Assembly: GCA_027450125.1 (NCBI GenBank)
Contig: DAIDKG010000150.1
Span: 1 to 7,670 of the forward strand
Length of the DNA stretch: 7,670 bases
Source of the DNA: Bordetella sp.
GTDB taxonomy: Bacteria; Pseudomonadota; Gammaproteobacteria; Burkholderiales; Burkholderiaceae_B
Reading direction: 5' to 3'
Position 1 is the first letter of the stretch. Every line of letters starts with the position of its first letter. Shown here piece after piece: positions 5,812 to 7,670 of this stretch. The notes under the pieces are model-generated. The model worked only from the letters and a program-made list of their open reading frames with translations. It was not told where the DNA came from and made no database searches. The translations under genes were made by a program, and so were the position numbers.

Positions 5812-6276
5812 ATGCGCCTACGTAATAAACAGGATTTCTGGTCCGGCTTGATGTTCGTCGCGCTGGGCCTGGGCTTTGCCTGGAAAGCCAGCCATTACCA
5901 GTTGGGCACTGCCGCCCGGATGGGGCCGGGCTACTTCCCCTTCTGGCTCGGCGCGATCCTGGCCCTGCTGGGCCTGGTGATGCTGCTGGGCGCCCTGTCG
6001 AAAAGGGCCGACCAGACCTCGATCGCGCCCTTTAACTGGCGCATCCTGCTGTTGGTTGTCGGCTCGGTGGTGGTGTATGCGCTGTCGTTGCGCCTGCTGG
6101 GAATCTACCTTTCGGTACTCGTGCTGGTGCTGCTGAGCAGCCTGGCCAGCCATGAATTCAACTGGAAGGTCTCGCTGGCCAACGCAATCTTCCTGGTGGC
6201 TTTCACTTATCTTGCCTTCATCAAGGGCTTGGGCCTGATATTCCCCCTATGGCCCTCGCTTGCGGGCACGCACTGA
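5812..6276 (+). CDS. tctB: Tripartite tricarboxylate transporter small membrane subunit TctB
   Basis: Small inner-membrane subunit of a TTT-family solute transporter, which works with TctA and a periplasmic binding protein (TctC/Bug) to import carboxylates such as citrate using an ion gradient. The 154-residue product has the DFWSGLMFVALGLGFAW opening (8-24) and the conserved GTAARMGPGYFPFWLG motif (32-47). Four to five hydrophobic segments are visible (about 11-25, 42-62, 68-85, 87-108, 111-135). The ATG at 5812 is preferred to an in-frame TTG at 5782: it follows GAGAG by five bases and gives the typical N terminus. tctA begins 11 bp after its stop, so the two form an operon. Substrate cannot be read from the sequence. 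Confidence 0.9.
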   Translation: MRLRNKQDFWSGLMFVALGLGFAWKASHYQLGTAARMGPGYFPFWLGAILALLGLVMLLGALSKRADQTSIAPFNWRILLLVVGSVVVYALSLRLLGIYLSVLVLVLLSSLASHEFNWKVSLANAIFLVAFTYLAFIKGLGLIFPLWPSLAGTH

Positions 6277-6287
6277 GGAGCCGACGC

Positions 6288-7670
6288 ATGGATTTGCTGC
6301 ACAACCTGATGCTGGGGTTTTCCGTTGCCATCACGCCGGAAAACCTGCTGTACGCCCTGATGGGCTGCGTCCTGGGCACGCTGATCGGCGTACTGCCGGG
6401 CATCGGCCCGGTTCCCACGATCGCCATGCTGCTGCCCATCACCTACGTGCTGCCGCCGATAGCCGGATTGATCATGCTGGCCGGCATCTATTACGGCGCC
6501 CAGTATGGCGGCTCGACCACGGCGATCCTGGTTGCGCTGCCTGGCGAAACGTCGTCCGTGGTCACGGTGCTGGACGGCCACCAGATGGCCCGCAAGGGCC
6601 GGGCGGGCGCGGCGCTGGCCATCGCCGCGCTGGGCTCGTTCTTTGCCGGCAGCGTCGCCACGCTGCTGCTGGCCGCCTTTGCGCCCCCGCTGGCCGAAGT
6701 GGCCTTCAAGTTCGGCCCGGCCGAGTATTTTTCGCTGATGGTGCTGGGCCTGGTGGGCGCAGTCGTGCTGGCGTCGGGGTCGCTGCCCAAAGCCATCGCG
6801 ATGATCATTCTGGGACTGCTGCTGGGCATGGTGGGCACCGACGTGAACTCGGGCGTGGCGCGCTTCGATTTCGGCATTCCGGAAATGCAGGACGGCATCG
6901 ATTTCGCCGTCGTTGCAATGGGCGTGTTCGGATTTGCCGAGATCATGAACAACCTCGAGCAGAAGAACAATCGCGTGGAAGTTGCCGACAAAGTCGGCAC
7001 GCTGTATCCCAACAAGCAGGAATTCAAGCAAGCCTATCCCGCCGTGCTGCGCGGCACGGCCCTGGGCTCGTCGCTGGGAATCCTGCCGGGCGGCGGTGCG
7101 GTGCTGTCGTCTTTTGCCTCCTATACGCTGGAAAAAAAGATCTCCCGCGAACCGCAACGCTTCGGCAAGGGCCATCCCGCCGGTCTGGCCGGCCCCGAGT
7201 CGGCCAACAACGCCGCTGCGCAGACATCGTTCATTCCCATGCTGACGCTGGGCATTCCCGGCAATGCGGTGATGGCGCTGATGGTCGGCGCAATGACCAT
7301 CCACAGCATCCAGCCCGGACCACAGGTCATGACCTCGCACCCCGATCTCTTCTGGGGGCTGATCGCGTCGATGTGGATCGGCAACCTGATGCTGGTGGTG
7401 TTGAACCTGCCCCTGATCGGCTTGTGGATCAAGCTGCTGAAGGTACCCTACCGCATCCTGTTCCCGGCCATCCTGGTGTTCTGCGCGATCGGCGTGTATT
7501 CGCTGAATAACAACATCTTCGACGTTCTGATGACGGCCGCCTTCGGCGTGGCCGGCTATCTGTGGTCCAAGCTCAGGTGCGAAGGGGCGCCGCTGCTCCT
7601 GGGCCTGGTGCTGGGTCCCATGATGGAAGAAAACTTCCGCCGTGCGCTGCTGCTGGCGCGCGGCGACTAC
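6288..7670 (+). CDS. tctA: Tripartite tricarboxylate transporter large membrane subunit TctA (3' end cut by window)
   Basis: Large permease subunit of the TTT transporter, forming the membrane channel with TctB. 461 codons are present with no stop; full-length members are about 500 residues, so roughly 40 are missing beyond the window edge. Family hallmarks are clear: GVLPGIGP (34-41), GIYYGAQYGGSTTAIL (66-81) followed by LPGE, GPESANNAAAQ (302-312) and LGIPGNAVMAL soon after. Many hydrophobic segments follow, with GLVLGPMMEENFRRAL near the end. The ATG at 6288 has GAGGAG (6275-6280), overlapping the tctB stop. Long open frames in the other phase and on the opposite strand are high-GC shadows. 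The identity of the transported acid is unknown. Confidence 0.94.
   Translation, partial: MDLLHNLMLGFSVAITPENLLYALMGCVLGTLIGVLPGIGPVPTIAMLLPITYVLPPIAGLIMLAGIYYGAQYGGSTTAILVALPGETSSVVTVLDGHQMARKGRAGAALAIAALGSFFAGSVATLLLAAFAPPLAEVAFKFGPAEYFSLMVLGLVGAVVLASGSLPKAIAMIILGLLLGMVGTDVNSGVARFDFGIPEMQDGIDFAVVAMGVFGFAEIMNNLEQKNNRVEVADKVGTLYPNKQEFKQAYPAVLRGTALGSSLGILPGGGAVLSSFASYTLEKKISREPQRFGKGHPAGLAGPESANNAAAQTSFIPMLTLGIPGNAVMALMVGAMTIHSIQPGPQVMTSHPDLFWGLIASMWIGNLMLVVLNLPLIGLWIKLLKVPYRILFPAILVFCAIGVYSLNNNIFDVLMTAAFGVAGYLWSKLRCEGAPLLLGLVLGPMMEENFRRALLLARGDY

Noticed and set aside
6207..7340. 377-codon minus-strand frame opposite tctA
   Set aside because: Antisense shadow rich in Gln, His and Arg with no family resemblance.
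6260..7510. 416-codon plus-strand frame within tctA
   Set aside because: It is in a different phase from tctA, whose conserved family motifs are unmistakable; the alternative product is Arg/Gly/His-rich shadow sequence.
1..7670. Search for insertion sequences, phage genes, CRISPR repeats, toxin-antitoxin pairs or a new defence system
   Set aside because: Apart from short regulatory gaps, the window is filled by recognised housekeeping or transport genes; I saw no transposase, integrase, repeat array or unexplained gene cluster.

Overview
The window is about 62-65% GC with dense, short-spaced genes. It looks like ordinary chromosome from a betaproteobacterium, most likely Alcaligenaceae (Bordetella/Achromobacter-like). 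This rests on the gene families, on the rRNA-type promoter and boxA at the left edge, on a zapA-6S RNA arrangement and on a TctA/TctB transporter pair. Genus assignment is inference from recognition, not from a search. I found no mobile element, CRISPR array, phage gene or convincing new multi-gene system.

Left edge (1-828): on the minus strand, a near-consensus sigma-70 promoter (TTGACA, 17 bp, CATAAT) is followed by a leader ending in an rRNA-type boxA. This implies that a ribosomal RNA operon starts just outside the window. An Lrp/AsnC regulator gene ends only 14 bp before that promoter. It diverges from hpd (4-hydroxyphenylpyruvate dioxygenase, tyrosine catabolism), and the shared AT-rich gap holds a cluster of Lrp-like dyads.

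Middle (829-4562): hpd (+) converges on a minus-strand pair, a secreted c551-type cytochrome c followed 21 bp later by msrA. Terminator hairpins for each direction lie between hpd and msrA. lgt (prolipoprotein diacylglyceryl transferase, +) diverges from the cytochrome gene. Its 3' end overlaps by 38 bp the 3' end of a minus-strand gene for an exported SIMPL-domain protein.

Cell-division and 6S segment (4563-5606): on the minus strand, a coiled-coil ZapB-like protein gene overlaps zapA (TGATG). zapA is followed by a 6S RNA (ssrS) recognised from its conserved 3' hairpin and closing stems. After it come a perfect 11-bp hairpin and then the SIMPL gene.

Right (5607-7670): after a 205-bp divergent gap with a pyrimidine-rich stretch, tctB and tctA (membrane subunits of a tripartite tricarboxylate transporter) run on the plus strand. 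tctA is cut by the window end. No tctC (periplasmic binding protein) lies upstream in the window.
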